From contig JAFGXR010000035.1 in NCBI GenBank assembly GCA_016936555.1, forward strand, positions 1-51,163: a stretch of 51,163 nt of DNA. Direction: 5' to 3'. This document shows positions 41,801-50,017 of the stretch, piece by piece (position 1 is the stretch's first letter; each line of letters opens with the position of its first letter). Below the pieces are notes generated by a model. It made no database searches, was not told the origin of the DNA, and saw nothing but the letters and a program-made list of their open reading frames with translations. The DNA comes from Spirochaetales bacterium. Its GTDB lineage: Bacteria > Spirochaetota > Spirochaetia > DSM-2461. The translations under genes were made by a program, and so were the position numbers.

Positions 41801-44800
41801 TAATTGAGCTCTCCTTCGATTCCGTTCTGGTCGATCTCGAGGTACAGTTTTCCCGTACTCATTATTTCTCCGTTTCCCGTTTTCCTGTCGAGATACAAAA
41901 GAGAGAAGTCGACAATCTCCAGCATTTTTTCAACCGGACCGGGCTCTTCATGGTATTGTATTTCCGTGGTAATCCAATTCAGGACGAGTTCTTCGGAACT
42001 GCAGGTATCCCCTTCGTAATTGAGAGAGCCGGTACAGGGGTACTCGCCGAAACCGGGCAGAATATCTTCGTAGTAGAGATCCAGGGTCGTATCGGTCAGG
42101 GTTATGGGATCGATCTCGTCTCCGCCCTGGACATTGACTGAAACGGTCAATTTACCCAGCAGATCTTCATCGATTCTACCTCCCGAACCATTGCCGATTG
42201 TCAACTCCAGCTTGTGCTCGAACTCAACATCCATTTTTTCTATCGTCAATTCAGCCAGGGGAATGGAACCGCTCTGGTTGTCAGCGCTGATCTGCCCGAA
42301 ATCATAATTTTTCGTTTCAAAGACATTGTCGAAATAAAAGGACTTGAGTTCCCAATCGATATTGACGGTTGGAGTAATCGCACTGAATACGACCTGTAGC
42401 TGATTGTTTGCGATCTCGATAGACTCAGACACGGAGCTATCAGCTGTTTCCCAAAGCCAGTCATCCTCCCCGGTGGAAGCCGGATCGCGATAGACGTATA
42501 TCGTCTCGATAATATCATCCGGGCTTTCCTCTTCCCTTAATTGAATGACAAATCCCGGTTCGATTCCTTCATTGCTCTGCAGCAAATAGGAATCGTCATA
42601 ACTGACATTAAAGAGAATATCTCCCTTTAAATCCGCAATGACCAGAGGAGTGGTGCTGTTTACCTTAAAACTCGGTCTGTTGTCTTTGATAAAGGAGAAG
42701 CGCTTATCAAATCGATAGCCGTTGATCTCCATAGCGGCTTTGAAATTGTAGGCTCCCGAAGGCAGGCCGCTTAAATCCAGTCCGCCGACAGAGGCTGGTT
42801 CTGCAATCTGCCTGAAATCACCACTGCGTGAAGTCAGCGTATAAACGATATTTTGTGCATTGACATAAGACCCGGCATTTATATCCAGGGCGGCCCTGAG
42901 ATCCAAGAAGGCCTGACTCTGTGTATAGCTTATACTGATTGGATTGTGGGGCTGCTCTTCATAGAGACAGTCCTTGAAGAGGTGGCTGAGACTGACCGAA
43001 TCGATAAAACCATCAGCATAGGAGACCGAGCCTTTGGCTCTGCCTATATAAACAGTGGTATCGGGGTTATCATCTCCTGTCATGGTCGGAACAGCATGGA
43101 AGGGCCGGTTCAGGGAGGCGGCCATTTCGCCATCGATATAAAAGTAAGCCTGATCATGGATGAGGTCGAAGGAAACCTGTAAATTATGCCACCCTTCCGT
43201 AACGGGTGTTCGGCTTTCAAAAGCCAGAGGACTATTGTTTGTACCGCCGTAAAGAGACGCTTCAAAACGCGAAACACCACCTTCGATTTTTGTATAGATC
43301 TTGACAAATTCACTGTCGAAAATCGTTCCTTCGTAACTGGAAAATCCCTCTTCATTGATATTGATCGGTTTGTACCAGAGGTTGACAGTCCCTTCAGGGC
43401 TGAATGTGTAATCGGTACGGGCCCAAGCCGGTTTTGTCCCCTCATAGGCCTCGGGGGGCATGACATAATCGCCTTCGGTCAGAACGAGATCGGACTTCAG
43501 CTTTATCGTTTCCGTCGTCTCAACATAGAGTTTAACCGTACTGGGGGCCGCTCCCGATGTGTTTTTGAAAACGAGGTGAAAGTCCCCTTTATACAGGGGA
43601 ATCCGTTCCTCTTTTCCATCGATCAGCAGAGCCATCCAGGCCTTTGCAGGAGGATCTTCCAATTCGCTGTCGCTTCCGTCGACAAGAACTGTTCCGTAGA
43701 CCGAATAGAAGTCGCTATTGGTTAACCCGTGGTTCCCCTGTTTCTTGCTGAAGAAATAGCGGCCGGAAACTCCCGCCTTGGAGGGAGTCAATTCCAGAGT
43801 GCCGTTGTTGGCGCTGGCGCTGATGTTGTAGTAGATCGGTTCCGTGGAATCGGTAAAGACAACATACTTGTTGTCGTATTGATTCAGGTAGTTTCTGTGT
43901 TTCGAAGAGGCAAAAAGAGATCCCTTCCCGGAGTCGTTGTAATCGGCATTTTCCACACCGGAAAAACAGGAGGCATCTCCACTGGCTGTGATTTCTTCTC
44001 CATCGACCCAATAGGTCAGATTGTGGAATTCCTCTCCCCTATTATCATCCCATCTATCAAAATTGTATTCTCGTCGGTTTTCTGAGTTAGGGTATTGAGC
44101 CTCACCGGGTAAATCGGGTAAATCAGCAATCAATTCGGGGATTTCATCGGAACTTATGCCTTTATTGACATAGAAAGGCTGAGCTATTGAATAATGCCCG
44201 TTTTCTGTCGGGTTGATCGCTCCGAAATAATGGGGACATTCAGATGCCAGAATATTATCAAGGGTAATATCGTAACCGCTGAAATAGGCGACTATCGGTT
44301 GATTGTCATTTACAGTCAGGGAGAATGAACTGTTCGTCTTATCCAGAGAGAGAACCACCAGGTTCCAGCCTGCAGACCCGGCAGCGGAAGCCTTATCAAT
44401 TGCTATAGAGGAGGCATCCAGTAATTCAAACTCATTACCATTATCATCGCAATAAACAAGATGGAAGCCGATAGAACTGTCATCTCCATCTGCACTTTTT
44501 GAAGCCAGATACAAACTGGCGCTTGGTTCATCCCCGTCATACAAGTCATAAAGCGTCAGAATCCTCTTGAAATCATGATCAGAATCACCGTAGTAAAACT
44601 CTTCCTGTTCATACCTGTAATAGAATACAAAGCTCATGGAATCCAGATCCCCGCCCGCAGGATTCTGGAAGCTCAATATATCGACAGCTGTTCCGCCGTT
44701 GCCTGAATCGGGAATTATATGCAATTGACTGCCCGTATAGACTGAAAATCCCGGGTAAAGAGATATGCTTCCACCTGCTTCCACTGTCATTGAATTCCCC

Positions 44801-47800
44801 GTGACGGACAGGTTTTTCCCCACAATGGAACCCAATTTAACAGAACCGGGTCTATTTACAACATACTCATCATTTTTATTTACAACCAGACCTTCCATTC
44901 CAATCGATGAGGAGTAGAATTTCACTCGCTGGGAGGCATAAAAGGGCAACGAACCGAGCTCCCCCTCAAAATAGGGAGTACCGGAATAAGGGGCGCTAAT
45001 TGAAAGGGACGTGGCGGATAAGGGATCACTGAAAGAGGTTGTGATTCCCGAGAAGTTCTCTGATTGACCGGATTGACCGCTATGGTCCATCGCTTTTACA
45101 TAGATGTAGTTTAAATCGGTCGGTGAAATGGAAGCACCGGATAGATCCCATTGGACATGAAAACGTCCATCCCCCCAATAGGTATAACGGGAATCGCCGT
45201 TATATTCATTCTCATCGGAATCTGTTTTATATATGATCACGGCATCTTCCAGATTGGGTTCCGTTACAAGGGCGGACAGAGTTTTCAGTTCGGCAGATCC
45301 CTCCTTATAGGTGGCACCTGTTATCTGAACAACCGGAGCTATGGTGTCGTAAAAGAGCTCATACCCGAAAACTTCCTCTATTCCGTCAGTTCTCTTCGAA
45401 TTGACAATAACCCTGTTTCTCCCCTCAAAGAGATCAAAATCATCTGCAGTGAAGTCAAAAGAGAGACTTGATACTGTCCTATCATCGAGATCGAGAGATT
45501 CGCTGTTTAAAAGCACTTCAACTTCCGTATGAACATCTTTGGTAATGACAAGTTCCGGAAGAGTCTCTTTACCGTAATAGAGCTGCCTGTCGACCGGAAA
45601 CCGGACATCCGTATCCGTAATGGTCGACACTCCGTCCAGGGTAAAGAGAAAATCCTCCATTCCGTTTTTAGGAGTTGCCGATGAGCTGACAGTATACAGA
45701 TTATGGTAGATAAACCACTGGATCCTGTTGTTTCCCAATTTGACGCCGTCGTGGATGGCAACCTCGCCCCCATCAGAATCAATCAGTCTATAGACCTTTT
45801 CATCGGTATTGATTAACCGCAGAAAACCCTCTACCGGATCGCCGTAATTGACGATCAGTTTCATTTTCGCCCCTTCGGGGACAAAACGCCCGATATGGAC
45901 GCGGACCGGTTTACTGAGGCTGTCTATCTGCTCTTGCGACCAGACATCCATATACCCTTCAAAATCGGGAGCAATATTGGTATTGGCGAAAGATTTGTCT
46001 GCGCTGATGACAAGACCGCGGCTCAGACTGTGCAGGAAAGGCGCCGCGGGGATAAAGGCGACCTTGAGATCTTCTCCCTCGGTGTCTTCCTCGAGAGTTA
46101 TATTCAAAACGATTTGAAAACGGCCTTGAGCATCTACGGAAACCGTAGCTTCGTCAGATCCATCGCTGAACAACACTTCCGGGTTATAGCTCTTGACACC
46201 AAGCTCATCCAAATCATACCGGCTTTTTATCTGACCGCGAATGGTGATTGTTGATTCAAATACATTCGTTACAGAGTTCTCATAGACAAGAGTGTTGATA
46301 ATCCTGTTGAAATTGATGCCATTCACCAGGGATACATCCTCTTCGGAGATATCATCAATTTCCAGATTAAGCAGCTCTATCCCCTGCTGAGAGTCCGGGA
46401 GATTGTAGTTGAAAATGGGGTACTGATCCTCTTCAATCCTATAATAGGACCTGTATCCTCCGGGATTTTCTACATAAACCCTCAGCTCCTGTTCATCGGG
46501 ATAGAGTCTGATCTTTTCATATTCAAATTGACCGGTTTCCTGTCCCGGCTCAGGATAGGTAATTCCGATATTTTCAAAGACGCCTGCGTCGATGATATTC
46601 CCCGATTCCATATCCCTTGTTTCGTAACCGGTCACAGCTCCGATAAGTCCAGTGTAGGATCCGGAAACCTCGATGGTCTCGCTCTCCGAATCAAAAACAC
46701 CGTCGGTTGCGGCAAGAAGCTCGTGGCTTTCAGGGAGAGTGAAGGAGATATCCTCCAGAGAATTGACCGAATCAAAAAGCTGTACGGTAAAATCGAGATC
46801 GGCCGATTCCTCTGTCCCGTTCAGGCACTCCAGATGAATATTGGTGCTGCGGTCCACCGTATTGATCGTATAGTTATGGGAAAACTGCCCTCCTGTAACG
46901 GGGACGTCCTTTGTCCCGATTCGTATGGTTTCAACAGTGGGATCATATATATAACCATTAATCGGAAGAGAAACTTCCTCTTCCCCTGTGCGGGGCAGTT
47001 TGACAGGCACTTTCTTTGTTATGGACAAGTTCCTGATTTGCGGAGAGATTCCATCGACGGGACTCAGCTTCAGGTGGAACAAGAGATCCTGATCGACTTG
47101 AAGGGAATCGAAAACAACGGTGATCAATTCAAATCCGGTTCCCAGCTGCTCCTGGGTGCATTCCCGGTCAACCTGTAAAACATCGCTCTGAATATCGCAA
47201 AGACCGGAAACGCTGACAGGTTCAGTTTCAAAGAGAGAATTGTCTTCCTGCCCCAATGAAAAACCCATATTCAGAAGATCGCTCTCTATCCACGAACTCT
47301 CCACTTCGAAGCTGAAAGAGACAAGGCCTTCAATATCATCGTTGTGATAGGAAAATTCAATTTCCCCCGAATCGGGATACCGGGTCTGCAGGCAGTAAAG
47401 ACCGGTTGTTTCGGCGCCGAATCCGCCATAAAGCAGGGAATCATCGATCTGCAGAAGCGACAGATCATCATGGGCAAAAGTATCCTCCGCGGCAAAAGAG
47501 AGACGCTGATCGGAAGAATCCTCGTAAAAAGCGTTAAACAGTATCTGTTCCCGCAATATACTGTATGTGTTTGCAGCATCATCATAAATCACGAAGGAGA
47601 AAAGATCATTGTAAAAATCGACCCCGGCCAGTTCCCCCCCTTCCAGCGGAAGAGTCAGCGGTTGAGCCTGGGAGATAAAACGCCTGTTCTCTCTCTGTTC
47701 CATGACAACATAAGCTTCTTCTCCGCCCTCTTCGATTAAGAGATGGGCGCTGTAGTCCCCTTCAGAGTATTCTCCGCTTTCAACTTTTACAATATTTTGA

Positions 47801-49998
47801 AACTCCGCCTCATCTCCATTTTGGAGCAGCAGAGGCTGAAAAATATCACTATCGTTTTTCCTGTAGAAATAGACATCGTTTTCCAGAGTCTGAATGATGG
47901 CCGTATTGCCTCCCGAGGCCAGTATGAAATCCTTAATGAAGTAGCTATTGTCAAAACTGTACTTATCGGTAATACCGGCACTCAGCGAATCGTCTACAAT
48001 CTCCAGTGAGTATATATTGAAGGTATACAGATAGGAGTAGCCGTTTCCATAGAGGCTGATCAGGCCGTCATCTTCGGAAATAAACTGGACATGGGGTATG
48101 GGTTCCCCGATGATCACATTCGTCAGTCCATTCTCCTGCAACAGATAGAGACCGGAGTTATCAGTGCTGGCGAGGTTGCTGACCCCGACGAGAATCCCGA
48201 TATCGGTTTCACATAAATCGTAACCGTGCTTGCCCGTTTCCTCCAGCAGGAGCCCCCAGCCATCATCTCCGAACATCTTCCGGTAGATAAGGATTTTGCT
48301 GGATTGATTTACCAGGGCATAGAGATCTCCCTGAGCCGTCCGTATAATATCCGTAAGGGATTCAGTGTTAAATCGGGAATCTCTTCCTGCTGCATTATCC
48401 ACCGATGCAAGCTGAAACGCCCCTTCGGAATTCACCTCTATGGAATTTACCACCGCCGGGCTATTGCTGCTGAAATGCTGAACCTTTGCCATGGAATCGA
48501 GGATATCCGTTGTGAGAATATTAGGCTGCACGAGATCGATATAGAGGCGATTGTTGTCCGTATAGACTGTCCGGTGAATTTCTTCCTCTACCGAAGTTCC
48601 TCTTTTGTTCTTGTAGGCTGTCAGTTCTATCGTCCCTGTTTCCAGAGCACTGATATCGACTGTATGGTTCAATACAAACATATAAGGAGCTGATGAAGAA
48701 CCGGAGTAAATATCTGTCTCCTTTATGACGGCCTGTTCCATATCGACGAGAACGCGGCTGCTCATGCTCTTGTTCAACGGATGATAGACGGCCTGGATGT
48801 GTACCGTATTCTCCAGATAGGAATTGTCCAGCAGGGAACTGATCTCCCCCTTTATTGTCAGTTTCGAATCGTCTCCGATTCTGATCAGGGACTCGCCGCC
48901 GGGAGTCACGAACCGGAACACCGAATCATCTTTATGGTAATAAACCCATGATTCGGTCGAGTAGAGAGCCTCATTCATCTCCACCTCAGCTTTAATCGGG
49001 TTGAATCCCTCTTTCAGGTAGTAGTTGAGATAAAAGAGTCTGTTCCCGTGGTTTGCCGGATCTGTCTGATCGAGCGATTTCATTGCCATTCCGTTGATCT
49101 TCGGATTATCAAAGGCCGATGAGACGACAATTTTCACCATATTGGTATTGACGAGCGCATGATCTGTCGGACTTAAAATGTCGATAAACTGCTCGTTTAC
49201 CGATCGGATTACATTGATTTCATCACCGGCGGCTTTTGCCCCTATGGAATCAAAAAGGCTGATGGAAATGCGGTTGGTTCCGAAATCCAGGGGGACCGGA
49301 TAATCTTCAAGGACGCCGCTCGACCCTTCAATCAGGGGGGAAGTATAGTTATTTGTAATATTGTTAATAATCAGGGTATTTTCCGGAGCTGAATCATACA
49401 AGGCGTTCAGGAAGGCAGATTCACTGTCCAGAACGACATTATTGCCCGGCTCGACGATTTCAACCTGAAGCCCCGTCTCACGTCCTGTCAGGGAGAAGAG
49501 CTCTGAATCGTTCCAGACAGCCCGGTTCAATTCCACGAAATTCCTGTCGACAACTTTTCTATCGGAAAACCGGAAACTGAATGATTCATCGGACAGACCT
49601 CTTTCCCGAACCCGGAAACTGACTTCGAGAATCGTTCCATTGAGATAGGAGACGCTTCCGCTCTCCTCGAGAAACCACGAGACAACAAGATGACCGCCCG
49701 GTCCCGATGCCGTCAGACTATCGGTATGAGCGTAGAGCAGCCCGCTCTCGGATGGTGCATTTGAAATAACAGATCCCCCGGACAAATTCAGAAAGGCGAG
49801 CTTCCCGCTGTCATAGGATAAATCAAAATACAACCCTCTTATTCCCGGATTGTCTCCCATATTGATTTGTACAGTGACGATATCACCCACATCATAGGCG
49901 GATTTATCAATATCGGCCTGTATAAAGGGACTGGCTCCAAGAGAAAAAATCGAAATGATTATAAGAGTCATCAGAATTATGGTTTTTCTATTCGTCAT
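35809..49998 (-). CDS. Giant secreted multidomain surface protein, 4729 residues
   Basis: One uninterrupted 14.2-kb frame. The signal peptide (about 1-22, TLIIISIFSLGASPF) is followed by a cohesin-like domain (about 25-165: DVGDIVTVQINMGDNPGIRG, LYFDLSYDSGKLAF). Further regions are Ig-like and Big-like modules (about 170-1780), a LamG-like jellyroll (about 1785-1955) and a second one (about 2195-2345: FYIDGEMAASLNRPF, VYIGRAKGSVSYADGFIDS), more Ig-like modules, an NHL-like propeller (about 3195-3450), a TolB/PD40-like propeller (about 3500-3800; DYPAISPDGRQIVFTS, RPEFSSNGDKIIFSA, RYPYYSPDDRFVVFTT), an FN3 domain (about 3815-3900: LLLNWTPYTDKDIFYTVQF) and a run of about 95-residue repeats (3994-4604). 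The last 125 residues are unknown; there is no LPXTG or clear anchor. The AGGAG site lies 9 bases upstream of the ATG. Transcription continues from the gene 19 bases upstream and into the RHS gene. A scaffold or adhesin role is likely; no enzyme motif is visible. Confidence 0.9.
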   Translation of the reverse strand: MTNRKTIILMTLIIISIFSLGASPFIQADIDKSAYDVGDIVTVQINMGDNPGIRGLYFDLSYDSGKLAFLNLSGGSVISNAPSESGLLYAHTDSLTASGPGGHLVVSWFLEESGSVSYLNGTILEVSFRVRERGLSDESFSFRFSDRKVVDRNFVELNRAVWNDSELFSLTGRETGLQVEIVEPGNNVVLDSESAFLNALYDSAPENTLIINNITNNYTSPLIEGSSGVLEDYPVPLDFGTNRISISLFDSIGAKAAGDEINVIRSVNEQFIDILSPTDHALVNTNMVKIVVSSAFDNPKINGMAMKSLDQTDPANHGNRLFYLNYYLKEGFNPIKAEVEMNEALYSTESWVYYHKDDSVFRFVTPGGESLIRIGDDSKLTIKGEISSLLDNSYLENTVHIQAVYHPLNKSMSSRVLVDMEQAVIKETDIYSGSSSAPYMFVLNHTVDISALETGTIELTAYKNKRGTSVEEEIHRTVYTDNNRLYIDLVQPNILTTDILDSMAKVQHFSSNSPAVVNSIEVNSEGAFQLASVDNAAGRDSRFNTESLTDIIRTAQGDLYALVNQSSKILIYRKMFGDDGWGLLLEETGKHGYDLCETDIGILVGVSNLASTDNSGLYLLQENGLTNVIIGEPIPHVQFISEDDGLISLYGNGYSYLYTFNIYSLEIVDDSLSAGITDKYSFDNSYFIKDFILASGGNTAIIQTLENDVYFYRKNDSDIFQPLLLQNGDEAEFQNIVKVESGEYSEGDYSAHLLIEEGGEEAYVVMEQRENRRFISQAQPLTLPLEGGELAGVDFYNDLFSFVIYDDAANTYSILREQILFNAFYEDSSDQRLSFAAEDTFAHDDLSLLQIDDSLLYGGFGAETTGLYCLQTRYPDSGEIEFSYHNDDIEGLVSFSFEVESSWIESDLLNMGFSLGQEDNSLFETEPVSVSGLCDIQSDVLQVDRECTQEQLGTGFELITVVFDSLQVDQDLLFHLKLSPVDGISPQIRNLSITKKVPVKLPRTGEEEVSLPINGYIYDPTVETIRIGTKDVPVTGGQFSHNYTINTVDRSTNIHLECLNGTEESADLDFTVQLFDSVNSLEDISFTLPESHELLAATDGVFDSESETIEVSGSYTGLIGAVTGYETRDMESGNIIDAGVFENIGITYPEPGQETGQFEYEKIRLYPDEQELRVYVENPGGYRSYYRIEEDQYPIFNYNLPDSQQGIELLNLEIDDISEEDVSLVNGINFNRIINTLVYENSVTNVFESTITIRGQIKSRYDLDELGVKSYNPEVLFSDGSDEATVSVDAQGRFQIVLNITLEEDTEGEDLKVAFIPAAPFLHSLSRGLVISADKSFANTNIAPDFEGYMDVWSQEQIDSLSKPVRVHIGRFVPEGAKMKLIVNYGDPVEGFLRLINTDEKVYRLIDSDGGEVAIHDGVKLGNNRIQWFIYHNLYTVSSSATPKNGMEDFLFTLDGVSTITDTDVRFPVDRQLYYGKETLPELVITKDVHTEVEVLLNSESLDLDDRTVSSLSFDFTADDFDLFEGRNRVIVNSKRTDGIEEVFGYELFYDTIAPVVQITGATYKEGSAELKTLSALVTEPNLEDAVIIYKTDSDENEYNGDSRYTYWGDGRFHVQWDLSGASISPTDLNYIYVKAMDHSGQSGQSENFSGITTSFSDPLSATSLSISAPYSGTPYFEGELGSLPFYASQRVKFYSSSIGMEGLVVNKNDEYVVNRPGSVKLGSIVGKNLSVTGNSMTVEAGGSISLYPGFSVYTGSQLHIIPDSGNGGTAVDILSFQNPAGGDLDSMSFVFYYRYEQEEFYYGDSDHDFKRILTLYDLYDGDEPSASLYLASKSADGDDSSIGFHLVYCDDNGNEFELLDASSIAIDKASAAGSAGWNLVVLSLDKTNSSFSLTVNDNQPIVAYFSGYDITLDNILASECPHYFGAINPTENGHYSIAQPFYVNKGISSDEIPELIADLPDLPGEAQYPNSENRREYNFDRWDDNRGEEFHNLTYWVDGEEITASGDASCFSGVENADYNDSGKGSLFASSKHRNYLNQYDNKYVVFTDSTEPIYYNISASANNGTLELTPSKAGVSGRYFFSKKQGNHGLTNSDFYSVYGTVLVDGSDSELEDPPAKAWMALLIDGKEERIPLYKGDFHLVFKNTSGAAPSTVKLYVETTETIKLKSDLVLTEGDYVMPPEAYEGTKPAWARTDYTFSPEGTVNLWYKPININEEGFSSYEGTIFDSEFVKIYTKIEGGVSRFEASLYGGTNNSPLAFESRTPVTEGWHNLQVSFDLIHDQAYFYIDGEMAASLNRPFHAVPTMTGDDNPDTTVYIGRAKGSVSYADGFIDSVSLSHLFKDCLYEEQPHNPISISYTQSQAFLDLRAALDINAGSYVNAQNIVYTLTSRSGDFRQIAEPASVGGLDLSGLPSGAYNFKAAMEINGYRFDKRFSFIKDNRPSFKVNSTTPLVIADLKGDILFNVSYDDSYLLQSNEGIEPGFVIQLREEESPDDIIETIYVYRDPASTGEDDWLWETADSSVSESIEIANNQLQVVFSAITPTVNIDWELKSFYFDNVFETKNYDFGQISADNQSGSIPLAELTIEKMDVEFEHKLELTIGNGSGGRIDEDLLGKLTVSVNVQGGDEIDPITLTDTTLDLYYEDILPGFGEYPCTGSLNYEGDTCSSEELVLNWITTEIQYHEEPGPVEKMLEIVDFSLLYLDRKTGNGEIMSTGKLYLEIDQNGIEGELNYEIDVYSVDNSGDYTLFSEQNGVINGSVDYAIISSVAIPQAQSLVSITLFESGVDNLVRTADLEISNNSRAPEVLITNTVPGRIAYNNVLLTWKGLLDNVYNSEIVFSYNFDKQGWTSWKKEWTSLELFNLEEGYHVFEVKAAYNGVESVIQSVPFFVDTEKPVFDDGDILVYPLYDCDGIISSVRISGSAGAVSDISLSSLFIDGIDADVNDDGSFNAVEIPIELDGENTILFSAYDEVGNLTEYSKTVENPLTEILFPGSNGQIYYSPVTVVGTVSREITSSVEIYLADPETGEADVKDLSSLKKAKINNDRTFFIEDVYVNPGTSSRSNETKIHLFLVSESGTVYKKDLTLHSNVLLMPINMDFSTHAVEGENTSTNVEISCTAHVNNISSWSIDFTGDGIYDEITSVDNPSAASEMSWNHTYSSLGLVSPRVRIVTLDGQYFSVSDQIIIHEQITESSNVLINDPLSMSSIRLEDGSDLVYVLAGSDSDYRIEVYEIGRTANYVSDKLYSISLDGTEIENPLSVLAFDKDHLYVGYNRDGAGYVSLLETNEFGNFVNLSDYTISVGSSVKEIEADSDYLFISQRDSGFITRVPLSDGRPTETDAELMTVNNEYLVDVGGNLALSRMNDSLIVGDCERNRVLSLDQQMNIVDYYDDFGTGEREFLKPALVESCENRIAVYDETRRDIQIFDGFFNTVATLGYDDGSDENYVEASTLFNVKDMSLVTRNEKNRLYYYILVISSSTNKLSMIRLPQWQELRAGVRNNKIVFMKDREVFTAKPDGSDLARILSSDSIPRIEGALDYPAISPDGRQIVFTSRVSLYNGSGEDEDAGNQYAYDNLYMVDINGENLTRIPLGLINNFEIERPEFSSNGDKIIFSARENGGNWQIYTYNMATGGISRLFISDENARYPYYSPDDRFVVFTTDYDGDEEVVIIDVKNVNMRVVVTNNNCRDSYPVWSALYPYEISNSDLDIESKIAFVSERGYSKSTYFTYLSRPSESDVRIVMKTGEETGGDPDSAAMIITDEADEADYPGFTGDGKSVVFEYMEDWESGLLRYDFDSNVSIPMNLPGDAGKPAGMKNFITNFKTELVDGNDLLLNWTPYTDKDIFYTVQFRLNDEGAGNVEKKFYTSGHAVLKDLEMGAGYLMRVCIVENGVEAATSLWKEVTMPVVAARGEVTVDGTNPYLVHLKAWKPTEETQWQYSWIIDNQEIPVQSTEEYLYEFSTSGTKTILLKTSDSAKTHTDVSDPLTVNIVSDIVPSIEYVLPEDSSYVELSAENSLGERIDWASAKWTVSGPGSVTTAAPVYGSQAIVPLDKFKHKVNVNLALTRIQVNGQAATDTIEKNITIDLDFKDVKPVITYDMNDEDSRLFTFSGSSSIGNIDWYNALWTIFGDGVVLHQQSGRSSLSYRFPENGGDVTYTVSLTIPRISDGQSETATQIVSVEAAPIEPVIDYEILTLEESGRTVGAKVLFSCSGSRGSSIDFSSARWSVPVAGAYGDQPTQIGPTAIYNLFNADGSSRVEVSLTLMRKNGTDATTVTEIINLSPGNVTQPDVIVKVDEEITGTAHVLVFDALSSTGPNINWEKTQWLIDGQYSRTGPVARYDLSNSGEEQVVRYICTLYRYGDEPLVEQDEKRVGADSMKPLINVSENLGDNTFRLSVENTGATGVDWTRTTWYIFDGNENVVTRQGANILHTFIPGSEAMGYQVMVEMFFRNDDRPFVGYKDIDIEGDELKPVITWDLGSGGGDANVVNFSARDSSGSGIDWSQTKWTFGDSSESRYGASVSHKYSIDSSAREYKVSLTLVRKNTNGAQETATVYKTVNIASDEIKPVLKAVVESSGYLVLTSEESEGRGLLLDRTSWLFEGEGDSSSTTENIKDGVMVSTTVVDDNTVHFDAGVQVSNGFVTASAGTSFVLGDVTNTTSNDYSDFIDKTDSFSTSNSHIGATCRRYVGNQKRIVVTMFVYRMESDGSMKGESITVNVDCAKAGSSNGVKYE
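36190..38019 (-). repeat. Seven tandem PKD-like repeats of about 95 residues with D-W-x-x-x-x-W motif
   Basis: Seven successive units in the giant protein start with P-x-(I/L) at 38019, 37728, 37449, 37143, 36870, 36594 and 36309 (unit lengths 91-102 residues). Each has a core of the type (I/V)-(D/N)-(W/F)-x-x-(A/T)-x-W: IDWASAKW, IDWYNALW, IDFSSARW, INWEKTQW, VDWTRTTW, IDWSQTKW and a degenerate LLDRTSW. The last unit is partial. A diverged unit without this motif precedes them (about 38285). The fold is probably beta-sandwich like PKD domains, which are often found in surface proteins, but the W-x-W signature is not the usual PKD one. Confidence 0.8.
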
Positions 49999-50017
49999 GA
50001 TGGTATTTCTCCTGAGT

